64,000 bases of DNA from PCPOR2b sp965220385 (GTDB lineage: Bacteria > Poribacteria > WGA-4E > PCPOR2b): assembly GCA_965220385.1 (NCBI GenBank), contig OZ244825.1, positions 1,674,001 to 1,738,000 of the forward strand. Reading direction: 5' to 3'. Below the pieces are notes generated by a model that saw only the letters and a list, made by a program, of their open reading frames with translations, was not told the DNA's origin and ran no database searches. The position numbers and the translations under genes were made by a program. Numbering within the stretch: position 1 is the first letter of the stretch; each line of letters begins with the position of its first letter. Positions 61,874 through 64,000 of the stretch are shown here, piece by piece.

Positions 61874-64000
61874 ATGGCGACAGAAAGTTTAGCACCTTTT
61901 AACGCTGATGCAATAGATTCGGAGGAGGCCCGCGCAATTGAAATTTATGAAATGCAGCTCGGACGCGTCCAAGCGGGTCAGATGCCAGAGGAGATCTTCC
62001 TCGAATTTAGACTGCGTCACGGCGTCTACGGACAGCGCGATGAAGGATCACAGATGATTCGCGTGAAAATTCCGTTCGGTGGTCTAAATGCACAACAACT
62101 GGAAATGCTTGCTGATGTTGCCGAAGAATTTTCGGATAACATCATTCACATCACGACTCGCCAAGACGTGCAGTATCACTACGTCGATATCAACAATACG
62201 CCGGAGCTAATGCGTCGGTTGGGATCGGTTGGCATAACTACCAAGGAAGCCTGTGGCAATGTGGTTCGGAATGTCACTGCTTGTCCGCTGTCAGGTGTGT
62301 GTAACGACGAGCCTTTTGATGTGACACCCCACTCCAAGGCACTGTCCGCCTTCCTACTGGGACACCAAGACGCACAAGACTTCGGACGCAAGTTCAAGAT
62401 TGCGTTTTCTGGGTGCCATGAACACGCTTGTGGCTTAGGATATATGCACGATATCGGTGCAGTCGCAGCGATTAAGGAAGTTGATGGAAAACCGAAACGC
62501 GGGTTTAAATTACTGGTAGGTGGCGGTCTTGGTGCTGTTCCACATCAGGCAAAAGTCTTTGACGAGTTTGTGCCTGAAGAGGAATTATTGCCAATCTCGC
62601 AGGCAATTTCGAGAGTATTTACCCGTCTCGGAGAGCGGAAGAATCGCAACAAGGCGCGGATGAAATTTGTGGTTTCAAATCTCGGCATCGAAGAATTTCG
62701 GCGTCTCGTGCTGGAGGAACGTGAACAATTGCGTCATGACCCGGCTTGGACAGCTCATCTTGATAGCCTCGATGCTTTTGATGAAGTGCCGCTTAAACCG
62801 CCGACGCAGCTGAACGGCGCATCAAAACCGGAGGGTTTCGATGAGTGGCATGCCACAAACGTGCGTTCCCAACGACAGCCAGGATACGCGGTTGTCAGTA
62901 TCACGCTGCCGCTCGGAGACATCACCGCAGATCAGACACGGGCATTGGCGGATATTTCACGCAAGTACGTGAAAGACACTATTCGCACCACCGTCGAGCA
63001 GAATCTTGTTCTACGCTGGGTTAGCATGAGCGATCTACCAGCCCTTTATCAGGATTTGCAGGCGATCGGTTTAGGTGCATCGGGTGCTGAAAGTACGGTT
63101 GATATTACAGCGTGCCCCGGCACTGATTCTTGCAAGTTGGGTATCTCATCTTCTCGCGGCTTGGCAGCTCACTTGAGAAACTATTTCATCGACACCGGTG
63201 TGAAGGAGGGGATCCAAGATCTGCGGATCAAAATTAGCGGATGCCCGAACTCATGCGGACAGCATCATATCGCAAACATCGGGTTCTTCGGTTCGTCACG
63301 ACGTATGGGGAAACATATCGCCCCGTATTATCAGGTTCTGTTGGGCGGTCATGCTATTGAGAATGCAAGTGCTTATGGACTTGCTGCCGGAAAGATCCAC
63401 GGAAGAAACATTCCGCAATTCATCGAGCATCTGACCGGAAAGTACCTTGATGAACGGCATGAAGATGAGTCTTTCACCGACTATATCACCAGACTCGGCA
63501 AAGTCGAGATTAAGGCGATCCTTCGTGAGTATGATAAGATTCCGAGTTTCGAGGAAGACCCCAGTTACTATATCGACACCGGCGATACGAAGGAATTCCA
63601 ACTCAAGACGGGTGTTGGCGAGTGTGCAGGAGCATTGGTAGAATTAGTCTCGTTCATACTTGAAGAGGCGGATCGACTCATCTATGAGGCAGGACTCGAT
63701 CTGGAGCGTGATCAATATGTGAATTCTGCTGAACACGCTTATGAAGCGATGATCAAAGCCGCAGACGCGCTGCTGACGACCGAGGGGCAGCAACATATTG
63801 ACAATGAGACGACAGTTAGGGAGTTCCGTAGTCGCTTCTTTGAACCGGGAATCGTCTTCCCCGGGTTTGGCGCGCATATATTCAAGGCGACTGAGGAGGA
63901 TGCCAGCACCTTTGATAGGGAACTCACTCACCGCCGCGTTGAGGAAGCAACCCTCTTTGTCGAGGAAGCACATAACGTCTACGGACGGATGCGGATTCGG
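61874..64000 (+). CDS. Ferredoxin-type nitrite/sulfite reductase (siroheme, 4Fe-4S), open at window end
   Basis: 709 codons without a stop run to the window edge. The ribosome site GAAGGAG lies 6 bases before ATG 61874. The protein has two ferredoxin-like halves and two siroheme domains: GNVVRNVTACPLSGV and FSGCHEHACGLG in the first, the cluster cysteines C414, C420, C457 and C461 (ACPGTDSCKLG, SGCPNSCGQHH) in the second. Beyond about residue 580 a helical, HEPN-like region (LEEADRLIYEAGLDL, AYEAMIKAADALL) is fused. It reduces nitrite or sulfite to ammonia or sulfide for assimilation. Which one cannot be told without genomic context, and the gene end is missing. Confidence 0.92.
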   Translation, partial: MATESLAPFNADAIDSEEARAIEIYEMQLGRVQAGQMPEEIFLEFRLRHGVYGQRDEGSQMIRVKIPFGGLNAQQLEMLADVAEEFSDNIIHITTRQDVQYHYVDINNTPELMRRLGSVGITTKEACGNVVRNVTACPLSGVCNDEPFDVTPHSKALSAFLLGHQDAQDFGRKFKIAFSGCHEHACGLGYMHDIGAVAAIKEVDGKPKRGFKLLVGGGLGAVPHQAKVFDEFVPEEELLPISQAISRVFTRLGERKNRNKARMKFVVSNLGIEEFRRLVLEEREQLRHDPAWTAHLDSLDAFDEVPLKPPTQLNGASKPEGFDEWHATNVRSQRQPGYAVVSITLPLGDITADQTRALADISRKYVKDTIRTTVEQNLVLRWVSMSDLPALYQDLQAIGLGASGAESTVDITACPGTDSCKLGISSSRGLAAHLRNYFIDTGVKEGIQDLRIKISGCPNSCGQHHIANIGFFGSSRRMGKHIAPYYQVLLGGHAIENASAYGLAAGKIHGRNIPQFIEHLTGKYLDERHEDESFTDYITRLGKVEIKAILREYDKIPSFEEDPSYYIDTGDTKEFQLKTGVGECAGALVELVSFILEEADRLIYEAGLDLERDQYVNSAEHAYEAMIKAADALLTTEGQQHIDNETTVREFRSRFFEPGIVFPGFGAHIFKATEEDASTFDRELTHRRVEEATLFVEEAHNVYGRMRIR

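Noticed and set aside
1..64000. CRISPR arrays, insertion sequences, rRNA and tRNA genes
   Set aside because: No regularly spaced repeats, transposase frames, or rRNA/tRNA sequence features were seen on reading both strands.

Overview
The window looks like chromosomal DNA of a Gram-negative, non-proteobacterial organism. The envelope is diderm: LpxC, a BamA/Omp85 protein, a TamB-like giant and outer-membrane lipoproteins. The stock of Gfo/Idh/MocA dehydrogenases, xylose-isomerase-like TIM barrels, phytanoyl-CoA-type dioxygenases, a sodium/solute symporter, FlgD-like sorting tails and HEAT lipoproteins resembles candidate phylum Poribacteria or a relative. That placement is inferred from gene content only. 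I found no rRNA, tRNA, CRISPR array, prophage or transposase.

Layout. 1-2.1 kb: lpxC (cut by the window edge), mltG and ruvX on the minus strand. 2.1-3.9 kb: an AT-rich island with a tyrosine recombinase, a ribbon-helix-helix protein and, in front of the recombinase, a perfect dif-like inverted repeat plus two extra half-sites. 3.9-9.5 kb: carbohydrate or small-molecule catabolism. 9.6-11.3 kb: tsaC and tsaD for tRNA t6A. 11.4-13.5 kb: a secreted M6-type metalloprotease, then 0.8 kb of non-coding DNA rich in inverted repeats. 14.2-21.3 kb: dusB behind a consensus promoter, RNase J, archease, ribD and an ABC exporter with an unusual N-terminus. 21.5-35.5 kb: a second catabolic region. It contains an archaeal-type pantoate kinase/phosphopantothenate synthetase gene pair and a four-gene cassette of uncharacterised membrane proteins. 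35.6-50 kb: a seven-POTRA BamA-like protein, a 2201-residue TamB-like protein and two paralogous HEAT lipoproteins. 50.2-54.4 kb: a PaaI thioesterase, a NadB-like flavoprotein that has lost most catalytic residues, a TIM-barrel protein of unknown role, and rpmB. 54.4-61.1 kb: rel, recJ, a PorV-like membrane protein and an orphan response regulator. 61.9 kb to the end: a siroheme nitrite/sulfite reductase, open at the right edge.

The strongest observations are: (1) the archaeal-type CoA route (pantoate kinase and 4-phosphopantoate-beta-alanine ligase overlapping by 4 bp behind a near-consensus promoter) in a bacterium; (2) a recombinase preceded by an 11-6-11 dif-type site with identical arms, the layout expected of a single-recombinase Xer system; (3) the NadB-like enzyme that keeps the fold but not the dicarboxylate-binding residues; (4) the conserved-looking four-gene membrane cassette.
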